A program made the position numbers and the translations under genes. Under the pieces are notes generated by a model that was not told the DNA's origin, ran no database searches, and saw nothing but the letters and a program-made list of their open reading frames with translations. From Coturnix japonica (taxonomy: Eukaryota; Chordata; Aves; Galliformes; Phasianidae), in NCBI RefSeq assembly GCF_001577835.2, contig NC_029516.1:115727302-115791301 (forward strand): DNA of 64,000 nt, read 5' to 3'. Positions 24,931-37,900 of this stretch are shown in pieces (the stretch's first letter is position 1; every line of letters begins with the position of its first letter).

Positions 24931-24936
24931 TTTATT
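24931..24936 (-). terminator. XG: Candidate XG polyadenylation signal
   Basis: AATAAA on the minus strand about 330 bases past the proposed XG stop codon; a second one lies at 24890-24895. Together they support a 3' end near 24.87-24.92 kb. Confidence 0.45.
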
Positions 24937-25267
24937 GTTAAACGAGCAATGGGGGTGGTAACCACAAACAAGCTTTAACATTACCTTGACATCTACCTGA
25001 CAAAATGGATAGTAGCTGTCATAAATAGTAACATTGGAAGTTTGCATTATTAAAAGAAAAGCGTGTTAATACGATGCTGATGAGTTGAAAGCAATAGCCA
25101 TGAAAAACTGCTTGTTTCTTTGCATGCTGTCAGGATGTTCCTATATCTAAACTGATGTATGTTATTATTTCTTACATTCAGGATCTCTCTCTCTTCAGCA
25201 ACTGAGATATCCATGTCAAATACCACGGAGACAGAAGCAGCCTTGCTAGCAAAACTATAAGTATCGA

Positions 25268-25275
25268 CTATACCT
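25268..25275 (-). CDS. XG: XG terminal coding exon (tentative)
   Basis: After the acceptor TTTTCGCAG the next bases complete Glu, then Val and TAG, giving the tail FKPREV. Human XG also ends in a very short tail with ENV. AATAAA signals lie 330-380 bases further on. A second AG two bases later would change the frame (see findings). Confidence 0.5.
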
Positions 25276-28200
25276 CTGCGAAAATATATGTACAAAGTCT
25301 AAAAGCTGCTGACATAGATTCATAGAACAAAATGTCACAGATTGGTTCTAACTGATTCCAAAACCTCTGCACCCGGTTTTCCTTCCAGGAAATTGGAAAC
25401 AACACATTAAAGTGAAAAGAAAGAGAAGAATATCTATCAGATCACCTTTGGAGGCTTCTAATTTTTCAAGAAGGAAAACCTAATTTACGACGGATTCCAG
25501 TTCCTGAGAAGAGCCAAATACCATTTCAGTAATAAATAAATAAATACAATTAGGCTCTCCTCGTTTTATTTATTTTAACCAGTGGTTCATTGGTGCACGT
25601 GTTCATTTCATACTGTATTTTATAATTAAGAACGTGTTTTCCATCTGTAGCTCTTTCTGCTTCGCAAGAGTCTGGACATAAGATATGAAATAAAGGCATT
25701 AAAATGCTTAATCATTCATATGACTTATTCATTCACAGACAATACAGAAATATGCCAAATGTGTGAATGGAAATGGCATTACTCTTATTCCTGTTCTATT
25801 GGAATGATTAATTATTTTGACCAATTTAGAAAACAGGAAAAAAAAAAAACAATCTTCAGTGACTGAAACACTCATAAACCAAAATACTTTAATTTGTAGC
25901 ACGTATTAAGCTTGAATTCTGCATTTAAAACAGTTCCTGAATTAAAATACTTATCCAGTGTTTATGATAGTGCAATACCTACTCTGGACATTTTAAGTGA
26001 ATCTTTGATGATGTAAATCTCAAGGTTTAAAAGTAACATCGTGTAAATGGAAATGGAATTGCAGCATCTCCACACAACATTCATCAGAAGAAGAGTTTTT
26101 TGCTCGGAATTGTGAAGCTGAAAACAAATGTCAGGTCCGTGGGCAGAACATCACCAACCAAAGCAGTGTGTCATCAGCAGACAGTTTTCATTTCAGCTGT
26201 TTACACTGTGGCCCCAGCTAAAGGAAGGAAGATTGAACATTAATCATTTCTGCTATGGATATCCTTTACCAGTGCTTCTACGTCAGCTGCTTTCTGTGCT
26301 CATTCTTCTCCAGTCCCTTCGAGGCATGAGGTGGGAACCTCATACCACTACAGAACTATGGGCAGCCTTTCCCTTTCCTCTGTCTCCCTCCCCTTTTCAG
26401 AGGGCAGGTGGGTCTGACATGATGCTTTTGTTACAGCTTATCTATAGACATGGGGAAAAAAGTGACTGTCATATCCCTTGAATGCAGGCACACTACAGAT
26501 GCAGACAAGGCCGGGATAGGAAGCAATTAGCTGAAATTGGAACCCTGACTAGAGGGCACATTGGTATATCTGTCCTTTGGGTACATCATGGCTTCCTATA
26601 TTGACTGAGAATATTAATTCCCAAGATCACATACAGACTAGAGAATGTTTGGAGGAGATTTTCAAATGCTGCCACAATTGGCTTCTTTCTGCCCCCACAG
26701 ATCTATTTCTTTATTTTAAATTACCATCTACTTCAACACAGAAAATGACCGATTTTGTCTTACCACGTGGTTTGAAACAAAGCTTGTTGTTCTTGTAAGC
26801 TGTGTAGGCCGCTATTGATCCAACAACTAATATCACTAAGGCAGAAATTATAGGAGATGTAACTCCAGCTATTAATCCTGAATCTGTAGAAAACAAGAGA
26901 GATTTTTTCAGATGCAATGAAATAGCATGACTAAGGCATATTATCTACAAACACGTGTCTTTTGCAAAATGTATGGTGAGACATTGGAAATCCATTAAGT
27001 AGAATTAAACAGAAGACTGGAAATAACGTTACAAGTGGCTGATAGAAAAACAGAGTCATACAGCATCATTTAATATTTGCAGCACTTTTGTAAGTGCTTT
27101 CTCAGTATTCATGGTGATATTAAACTAATTATAGAATAAATAAATTGTTTACTATACCCGTGTTTCCACCATGATTGAAATTATGCCCTCCTTCTCCTGG
27201 AACAGAGGATAAAGTTTCATCAAAAATTGTCTTTCATCATATTTTGAGAACAAAGTATTCTGCATTGCTTACAAGGTGAAATAGGGCAGCTAGAGTGGGA
27301 TTCTGGGACAGAGAAGCTCTGATTCTAATCCTGACTGGCATCAGTGTCATCATAGAGTTCCCTCCTCCTGCCACTTCATTTTTGTAGAGGAACACTGTCT
27401 GAAGAGTCTAAGCAAAAGATGACCCTTAGCTGTCTATAGACTGATTTAAAGGAAATAGGAGGCCAACACTCTACTCTTGTTATCCTTTACTTCTGGACAA
27501 TAAAATGATTTCTGTCAAGAACAGACTTGGAGTATCTACTTTCAGCTCTCAGCAGAAGTCCCTTGCTTTGGGACTATCCAGACAGAATCTGAAGGAATCA
27601 GTCCTGCAAGGTTCTGGCTTAACATTGCAAGGTCTTTAGGGATATGTTTCAAAGGAGCTAAAGCTTTGTGCTAAAAGCCATGGAGAAAGATGACTAGTCA
27701 AAATAAAAATAGCAGAGTCTTATCCTACACCTTCAGTAATAAACATCTGTGCTAAAGCAAAACCAGTCAGCTCTGATTTATAAATATTAACAAGAAAATG
27801 CAACGGGAATCATCAAATACTACCAGCCATGTGTGGTGGTAAAGGCTTCCCATCAACAAGATCGTAGTCGTTAAATCCTCCTGCAAGATAAAAATTAGGA
27901 CTTCTGTTGCAAAATTATCTGAACAGTGGTAACCTCTTCAGTTCCATTCTCTGCCTTTTTTTTAATAGTTCTGGGGAAAGGTGAGGGACCTTTGAAATCC
28001 CGGTGTCCGTATGGCAGCTGTCTTACAGAAGCAGTTACCCATTTACATTCACTGGAAGCTAAAGTACTGTTGTTGTCTACCCATTCTGAGCATGAAGACA
28101 TGTATGTCTGTAAATATGTTAAATTTGTTCTGTATTTGGAGTGAGTCCGAATCTTGGAGCCACTTTAGGGTCCTAAATACAATATGCAAAAGCCCCACTC

Positions 28201-28823
28201 ATTAACTGGCCCAGTTCTATTCATAGAAGTAAACACTCATGGGATGTGAGAACCTGGAGCTTCAATAGAATGGATCCTAATATAGTAAGGACAACTCAAA
28301 TCCCAGCAGCTCTTGTAGCAGGAAATCAGTGGGTCCCTTCTAGGAAGGGCTCCAGAAGGGCATATCCACAGAGCATCACTACAGTCATACCAGAAGTAAA
28401 CATGAGATACATGGCAATAGCTAGGATAGATGTATCACCTCCATTGTATTTAAGTGTATGTCTGGGATAACAGTTGAAAGGAATCTTAAATCCATATCCC
28501 CTGTCCCACCTGCTGTATACCCTAGAGCCTTCTCAGACCCATCTCTCAGTATGGATTTGTACATAGCCTTATCCACTTCATGTAGACAGATGTCAAATTT
28601 GAACCTTAGCACGGTTCTGTGTATACATACCCAAAATAAAAGGAGCAACAAGATAAATATTAGTCTCATGCCAGTTAGAAGTCAATGTCCTTTGATTTGG
28701 GAGGGGAGGCAGAAAAGTCTTATAGTGCCAGAACAAAATCTCAGAAAATCTTTCCAAACACTGGGTCAAGAATAGTGAAAATAATAATAATAATAAGAAG
28801 AAGAAGAAGAAGACGAAGAAGAA

Positions 28824-28858
<35 letters not shown>

Positions 28859-28862
28859 AGAA

Positions 28863-28903
<41 letters not shown>

Positions 28904-28938
28904 AGAAGAAGAGGAAGAAGAAGAAGTAGAAGAAGAAA

Positions 28939-28981
<43 letters not shown>

Positions 28982-31900
28982 AGAAGAAGAAGAAGAAGAA
29001 GAAAAATAAAAGGGAAATATCAGGAAGGGATGATAAAAAAAAATATAAATAATTAATGAAGAATATGAATATATGAATAACATGAAGAAATAAGAGAGTA
29101 AAGTGTTCAAAATAACTTCTCTGAACAGTTCCTAGTGCTAGATTTTCTGAGGAGAAAATATTCTTACCAGTATTACTATGGCTTCCTGGTCGCGGCGGAA
29201 GAGGTGGGTATAACGGTTGTCTTGGGATGTCACCTATTGACAATAAATAGTTAGATGGTTGGAGAAACAGAACAGGGAGCTGTAAATAAAGAGTATGATA
29301 ACCTGAAAATGTGTGCGTATTGCTCACCTGTCCCCTGATGAATTCAGAAAGTGACCTTGTCGGTAGGTTAAAAAGTTTCAAGCAGTATGTCAATAAATTA
29401 CAAGGTACTGGAGATAATGAAAAAATGGAAGTTTTTCAAAGCTGAAATGATAGAAGAGCTCAAACAATGTCCAAGGGAAATATCTCTTGTAGTTCTGGCA
29501 CATGCTAATATTACTTTATTCTGACAGCTGGAAAGAACAGTGCGCTACTGCAGGTGCTGGTGGTGCAGTGACATGGACCTGAAAGTGTTCTGAGCTGGTC
29601 AGGAGGCAAGAGGTTATTTCTGTGCCCTCAGCAGGTATTATTATGAACCAGACAGTAGTTTCACCAAACACATACTGAATTCATCTCACACGTGATGAAT
29701 TTTATACTTTTAAACAGTGCAAAATGTACTCAGATTTCAGCTTGTTTTCCTTTTGACTTTGAGCGGGCATTTTGTCTAATTCCCAACAGAGTATTGGGAA
29801 GAGAGGAACTGGGTAGAGAAAGATATGCAATCACAAGCAGCATTTTCCAAATTACACACACTGTGCTGGAGTAATAGAAAAATGCCCATGGCTGTTCCTA
29901 CTCCATAGAGCAAGCCTCCAATTGCCACCCCCTACCAGGTCAGTAGCATATTTAACTGCTCACATAGTCAGGCAGCAAATTTAGCTCTGAATAAATCAAA
30001 GTCAGGCTACAGAAATAAATGGCATCTTCCTTCTCTCTCCTTAAATCTTTTTGGTCTCTTCTTGCCTACATGCTAAATGTAACACTTCTGTTTGTAAGTT
30101 GTTTTTAATTATTTAAAATTATTTAGAGATAAGCTCGGCTTTCTGTTGTATTAGGCGAAATCGGACCCTCGGGATGTAACGTGATAGGTCCTCCCCTGCT
30201 GGGTCATGCATATGTATAAAAGATAAGGATGAAACTGGATACCTATATAAGGGACCCTCACATTCCAATAAACACCATTTTACCGCTCACCATAATGGTG
30301 TAACAAACAGCTGTGACTTGGTCGGGGCCGTCGATACACATTCACAAAGGGACTTGACTTTCCAGGTTACCAGATCGAGGTAACAGCTTTCAGCATGAAT
30401 TTATCCTTCTGCATTCAGTGGATTTTAGATACGCTCTTAAAGCTTTGCTGAATCAGACTTTGCCCAATTAATTCTGTGTAACAGAAGAAGAGACTTGCTC
30501 TGTTCCAGAACCACGTGCTATGAACTAAGACTTGGCACAAAAGTAGAACACTACCAATGTCATTGTGCATTCCAATTACCATGCTGCAGTTGTGTTCCTT
30601 AAACACAACAAAATGAATTCTGCATCACAGATACTGAGAAGATAATATCTACACAGCTACTGATAATGAGGTATATATCATTAATTCCACTATAATGTAT
30701 GAATTTCAATTGAAAACAAATAGACTAAGGAAATAAAGTCAAAAGAAACATCATGTGCTAACCACTGAATGAGATGCTTTTTTACAGAAGATACTTAAGT
30801 AATTTATTAATAATTTAACCAACATGTTATAACCATCCTCTCATCAACATACTCAGTAAAAACCTTCAAGAATGGAACAATCAGTATGAGCAGGAAGAAT
30901 TGACAGCATAAGTATGGAACTTATCAACAGAACTGTATTCAGCTTTATGAAGTGTGGAAGAATGTCATTCAGCACAGGTATGAGGTGTTAGAGGAGAACC
31001 TGAACAACATATAAGCAGTGTGATTCCCTGTGTCTGAAACATGAATGAACCACTCCACTGCAACAGGAGTTACATTTCTTTTTTTTCTTTTATAACATTT
31101 ATTTTAGTTTTTCTTTTCTGTAACCTTGATTCAAGTGGAATTTTATGCCTTGATTCAGTGCTGCTCAGACTGTAGATTATTACAGAGTGCAAGTATACCT
31201 TCAAACACACTAAGTAAAATGAGGTGCAAAATTTTCCGGCATCTTGGATGTCATGCATTTACACAACTCAGCACATGTTATAAATACATCCTACATGAGG
31301 TTTACGTGTTATAGAAATAACTGGAATTTACAGCAGGTTACAATATCTTGACTGCCTGAAGCTTAGCTGTATCATAACCATCAGTGCTCTCCTCTGAACC
31401 ATTCCTTCCTGCACTTCTGATTCATGGCCAGCAGAGCTAAATCCCTCGTCTCTTTTCATTGTTACCTCTGATTCCTAATCTTTGGCAGATTCACTTATGA
31501 TAGTTGAACAAAGAAGAAAGTACTCACCGCCACCAAGCGCATCTCCTAAATGCAGATCATTGTCTAACAAATGAAAAGCAAGAAGATCGCGATAAGTAAG
31601 GAGGCCAGACCTTGGCCATTAACAGAAAATGTAAAACAATGATTTATAAGCAATATTTTTTTCAGATAATCCCCACAAATTCAAGTAAGATATTCCACTT
31701 TTCTCAAAGAGAAAACCTTATAAAATTTAATATCTACCCACAAAATAATTAACCATTTATATTTCATGTAAGGGTCATGGTGATAAAAAATAATCATGCT
31801 TCAAGTAATCATACGTGCTTATCTAAAGTTGTGTGATGATCTGTTTATCTTTGGTGGAGCTATAAAAGTACTAAAATGTGCTTCAGGCTCTGCACTGGCA

Positions 31901-34900
31901 CATTTTGCAGTGAATCAGCTGGCTGTTACCATTCCCTGTGACTGCGCATGTGTCTTGTAGTAGCTGAAACGGAACTTTCCATTACATAAACAATTTGCCA
32001 ATGAGCTGCGTAAGACTCACAACTTTCAGGTGTGGAAAGAGTATGTAGGTGATATTTTAGGGTATGTGGAACAACAGTGAGCTCTCAGAGATCACTGATT
32101 CATATGCAGAAGTATGTTAGGCAGATGCTGTTAAGTCCAGAGATCACTTTCTTGCTTCTAATAAACATGGAGATACAGTGTGAATCTGAAGAAAATGCAA
32201 AACCTACCTAGATTTTAATAACAATCCCAATTGCCAAAGAAAATTAGATAGTCATTCAAAAATGTTTTTTTTCTGTATAAGGCATAATAATGCATGTCTG
32301 CTGTCATGTGTTCTTTCCACCCAAAGAGAACAAACAGGAAGCTGTTTTTTGCACAGTATTTCTTCTCATCATGTGTAAATATAAACACTCAGAAATGCTT
32401 TGATGTCTCCAGGGAACCTGGCAGGAACATAATCATATTCATACTGCATGAGTAGGTATGTTTTGTCAAACCAGGTGTTGATCCTGGCTAGCTAGAACAG
32501 AGCTGCTCTGCAAAAACACCTTTACATGTCAAAGGCTTAAACTTTAAGCAATAATCTATTATCAGAACTAAGAATTCAGGCAAAATGCACGGTTCTGCTT
32601 GGGAGGCTTCATGCAGAGATTTTCTAGGGAGATGTTGAAGTCAGTATGAATTAAGTATGAATGGAAACATGTCTGTAAACATGAGAAGAAACAGCAGAAC
32701 AAAGGGTTAAAAAAACATATGGCAAAGGTCACCATTTCCAGCAGTAAAATTGAGGAATGTGTTGTTTGTTTCTGTCAAAAACAGCAAGCCTGCACTCTGA
32801 TAAAGCAGCACAGGTGACTTGTCAGCAGAAGAAAAGCAGAAGGGCACTCTAAATACAAAGGTTGCAGCATATCGTATTATTTTCCTGCTAGTTCATCCAG
32901 AAAACAGACTAAAACATAGTATATATATCCCAAACAAGTGGAAACAGACAGTGGGCAGCACGCTGGCCTAAGGTACAGAGAGGCTTCAGTAAGCAAGTTT
33001 ATGAGGACCCTACCATAATAGCTGATGACTTGTGAAAGGTATGAAGCATCTGTTCAAAAACTAACTTGCCATTTCTTATCAAGAAGAACCACAAAGGCAT
33101 GACAAGGGCTAGGAGCTGATGTACTTTACCCTGGGTTGCACATGATGCTTACCAGACAACTTGAACGCAAAAATCTCAGTGCTCCTGACTGTTAGTTTGA
33201 GTGTATGACAATTAAATCATGGAATCACAGAATCATAGAATGGCTTAGGTTGGAAGGGACCTTAAAGATCATTCAGTTCCCACCCCCTACTGTGGGCAGG
33301 GCTGTCCCCCACCAGCTCAAGCTGCCCAGGGCTCCATCCAACCTGGCCTTGAGCACCTCTAAGGAAGGGGCACCACAGCTCCTCTGGGCAGCTGTGCCAG
33401 CGCCTCACCGCCCTCTGAGTAAAAAACTTCTTCCTAACATCTAACCTAAATCTCCCCTCTTTTAGTTTAAAGCCATTTTCCATTGCCCTATCATTATCAG
33501 ACCGCATAAAAAGTAGGTCCCCCTCTTGCTTCTAAGATCCCTTCAAGTACTGAAAGTTCACAATGAGGTCTCCCTGGAGTCTTCTCCAGGCTGAACAAAC
33601 CCAACTCCCTCAGTCTTTCTTCATAGGAAATATATATTGGATATATATATTCTTCATAGGAAATATATATACTATATACAGTATATCTATATACTGTATA
33701 TAGAACCATTGAAAATAACCCTCAGGCTATGACCACCCAACCAACCCTTTAACCAGCTAACAGTCCAGCCCTCAAATCTATCTCCAATTTAGAGATAACA
33801 ATGTAGGATGAGTGTGAGTGGCTGAAACCTGCTTATTTAGAGATTTCAAAAACAAACTTCATCTTTTCCTTCCATTGAAAAATACCTGCAGGACAGCAAC
33901 TACTCAGACAGGGATTCTTGTGTGGGAAGTGATGCCTGGAGGATTGGGCAAATACACTGATTGGACCCTACTCTATCAACACCATCATCTCAGCCAGACA
34001 TGTTCCTCAGTGACAGTGGCTAAATGAGACATAGAAGAAATATCCAAGTTAGCATGAAACATCAGGTACACGTTAGAACACGCTTTTATATCATGCCTCT
34101 GAACATTTCCAAACCCAGAAATTTCTTTCAGGACTTTCTTAAACGTTGTTCTAATTGATGTTAAACTGCCTGCAATACCTGCTAGTGCTGGGAGAGACTC
34201 CAAAATAGATTCTGGAAGACACAGAGCTCTTAATTCCCAAGAATTAGGGAAGTTGATTCAGGTAGGGCAGCCCTCTCACTGTCACATGTCTAACAGATTT
34301 AGAAGTAGTCTCTAAAAACTCAATTCCTCTCACTTGACTGAGGCAGTGTCACAGTAACTACTGATTTCTGACTTGGCCTCCTAGCATGAACAAGGACAGA
34401 GTCTCCGAGGGCACGATTCAAGTAACCTATTTAAAATATCTATATTAGGATAAGAACTGATCCACATTTAGGATTATGTGAACTGTTGTTAGACTTGCTG
34501 ATTACTCCCCACTGACTTTAATGGAAATAGAGAGCAGTGGCTTCACTGTACTTTGCAATAGATGCTTCTAATCTAGGTCAAGCACAGATTCACTTCACTA
34601 AAGCAAGAGGGAAGGAAGAATGCACAGGTTCCAGTAGCTACCACATTCACAAAACTGCCCTGATTGCACAGAGTGAGCCAGCATCATGTGGAATGTGTTA
34701 CCCTAAAAATCTTATTGCAATATTTATCTAGGAAAAGCAATATAGTTGTTCTGTGGGCTAATGTTATCCATAATTTCCTGTTTCCTACAGTGTAATTTAG
34801 GTGAAAAATGTCTGTGTTGCTATAAAATGTTATAAAATGTTCAGTCATAAATATGTATGTGGTTTTGTGTTGTTTGCAGTTTGATTTTTTTCAACAGTAA

Positions 34901-37900
34901 CAGCCATTCATTGAAAGATATCATTGGTAATACTCAAAAATACAGCTGAAACCTTTCAGTTCTCTCTGCTTTTCCCAGTTTATTTCTCTTCTGACTTAGA
35001 TCATTATAACAATCAAAACTAGATAATAGCTAAGCCTGTTATCAAGCATTATCTATGCTAAAAGAAGATATAATCCAAAAAATAAAAAAAGTACAGTTAC
35101 TGATTTTTAGCTACAGTTACCCATTTTTATACTCCCCAGGGATGTCAATATGGGATAGAAAAGTATTAAGAGGACCGTCCAGAAATAAAACGCCATCTGT
35201 GGCAAGTCATGCTCTAAAGACTTACTGGAAATAGTAAAGACATCCAATTGGTAGTTGTCCAAAAAATGCTTAGTTTACATATGGAGGACACAAATTCACA
35301 CAAATTGTCTTAGGAATGGCACATTAATCTCATACAAGACAAGTCATGACTGTTGTCTGTATTACTCACTCATCAGAGGTCTTGTTGGTCTTCTGATCAC
35401 TGTGGGCTTCCTGGTAATTATATCCTCTGTGTGACCCAATGATATATACAAAAAAAAAATTACAATAAATTCTTAACATTGTTCAAATATCAAAAGAAAG
35501 TATCTGCAAATTTAGGGAGCTGTATTCAGTAAATCTTTATGCATTATGGCAGAAACTGAAAAGGATGGGATACATTTAAACCTTTTTTTTATTATTGTTT
35601 ATTTGTTTTAAAGAGAAAAATGATCTTATGGTAAAAAATAATGTTATGTTTTAAAAACAAAACAGAAAGGCAGCAGTTTTCAGTTGTATGTAAATTAAAA
35701 ATCTGACATTTCCCTGCCCTCCATACTTTTAATTGAAGTACTACTCATGCTCCAGTTCTCAAGAGAAACAGAAAGCACATGAAAATTATTATTAGATCTG
35801 AATATCATAGGAAAATAAGGATGCCTACCTGGGTGATCGAGAGCATCAGCTAAATCAAAGTCACGTTGACCTAGAAGGAAGCAGAGACCATCAGCGGGCA
35901 GATATCTATGACCTCTGAGGGCTCTGGATAAACCCAGCTTAGAATAGGCAGAATGGAAACCCACTCAAACAGGAGCTTGCCCAGAGCAAGCTGTCGGCCC
36001 TTGTCCCTGCTCCTAATGCGGGGCCCTGAAGGACCACAGTCATCAGCTCTCCAGGCATGCCTGCCCTGAGGTCAAATGCATAGATAATGGTGGTGATTAT
36101 GTTGAAAAATAGGGTTTTGTAGCCAAGAATTTGCTCGATCAAATAATATTATTGTGCTCTTTGTATCTGTTGTATTTTCCAAGGAAATAAATAGGAGGCA
36201 CTACGTTGGCAGTGATCAACATACATTCCTCTCTCTGTGATCGGCCATGTCTTTAATATGTAATCTTTGTGATTCACCTCTTTACAGAGCAGGTATCCAG
36301 CAGTCCTCACTCAGACCATAACCCCATTTTTCTTGTGTCTGCATGCCAAATAAAAGGTCAGACCACAGAGACCCACTGAAAAACACCCCGCGTTATTAGC
36401 TTTTCCAAGCAGGAATGCTTCTCTGTGTGTACCACACAAGTTTCCTACTCTGCACCTGTTTATCAGTCTGCTTAAAACGCTTAGTACCTAGCTCTAGGCT
36501 GAAATGTTTTTCTTGGAAGGGATCAGAATCTTCACAGCAAGAAAAGCGTTTATTGTTGGAGTGGAGAAGCTGGGAAGTATATGGGGACTGTTGGAGATGC
36601 CCCTCAACTCAGCATGGGTGTCAGCCTCAACTCCACAGGTGCTGGCAGGCCTCATGTCACTCCCCCTGTTAATTACTGCTTTGATAACAGCCCTTGTGTG
36701 TGTCAAAGAACTCCATGGGAAGATTAGTTAATCAGTGGTAGAACACTGCATGATCCTAAAATAGAAAGCAGCACGGAAATATGAATTGAAACCTTTTTGA
36801 CTCCTGTGAGGATTTTCACATAAGTCTGTGAACTTAATTATAGCTGGTGTCTGACAGGAAAGATAAAACCAGGCCAGAATGCTGAATAATGAGTGGTCTC
36901 AGAAGCAAAATTGTCCCTATACAACAGTGTGGTAAACTCATGTTTGGAAGGCAAAAGCAGGTAACAGCATAACACCATCCTGCAAATACTATCATACATG
37001 TCCTGATCTCATCATTTGAGCTGCTGATGGAATGTCCCCTAGTCTTACTCTGGCTGCTTGGGTCCACTAACCTCTCAGCTAGGCACTTACATCAGTAATA
37101 TCCTACATGCCTATTCTATTAAATGCAACAATGCATGAAATTGACAATGAGTTTCCACAGCCAATACTCCCTCGCTGGCCCCAAGCTGCTCCCCAGGATC
37201 TATGTCACAGCTGTGCCATGCCTGGCTATGAACATGCAGGGCAAGGGTAGATCCTACCCACTGTCCAGGCCTCAGCCCAGCCTTGTCACCCAGCCCTGCC
37301 AGCCAGTGTGCATCCTGCTCCTAACACTTAAATCATAGAACAACAGAACCATAGAACAGGTTGGGTTGAAAGGGACCTAAAGATCAACTAGTTCCAGCCT
37401 TCCTGTTGGGAGCAGGGTTGCCACTTAGTAGATAAGGCACAAAGAAACATAGAATTGCTAGGGTTGGAAAGTACCTCAAAGATCATATATGGACAAATTA
37501 TGCTTTTCTGAAGTATATTTTAGTGACAGAAATACCAGCAAGTTCAGTTTGGGTGTTCTTCAGTTTTATCCTCGGTATAAATCATCATTCTCAAACAGCA
37601 TCCTGAAAGCTGAAGGCTATCTAATCTGAGCCCTGCTTCAGGGTAATCCCAGAAGGGCTCCAACTTTGCACTGGGGTGAGTCAGTCGAAATAATTCTGAA
37701 AGACCAAAAAACTATTGGCCAAACCTGGTGCTGGGTTACAAGTCCTGACATGAAGTAACTAACGATGCGGAAAGCAGCTACAGAGGTCTTGATTCTTAGA
37801 GAACTTGATAAAATTGGTTTCTAAGTCAAGACTATGGAAAAATTCCAAGTGTAGTATATCTTTCAGGTCAGGAGAAAGAAAAAAAAAATAACAAATTGTT

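Larger units (their letters stand above)
31564..35369 (-). other. XG intron 3
   Basis: This 3.8-kb intron holds a CR1 copy (33215-33640) with an AT-rich hairpin at its edge. The rest is unique AT-rich sequence. Confidence 0.5.

Noticed and set aside
28593-29393. 266-codon poly-Phe frame, and the Arg-rich and Ser-rich frames in the same place
   Set aside because: Product of the AAG/CTT microsatellite. The only real coding part is XG exon 5, read within it at 29168-29233.
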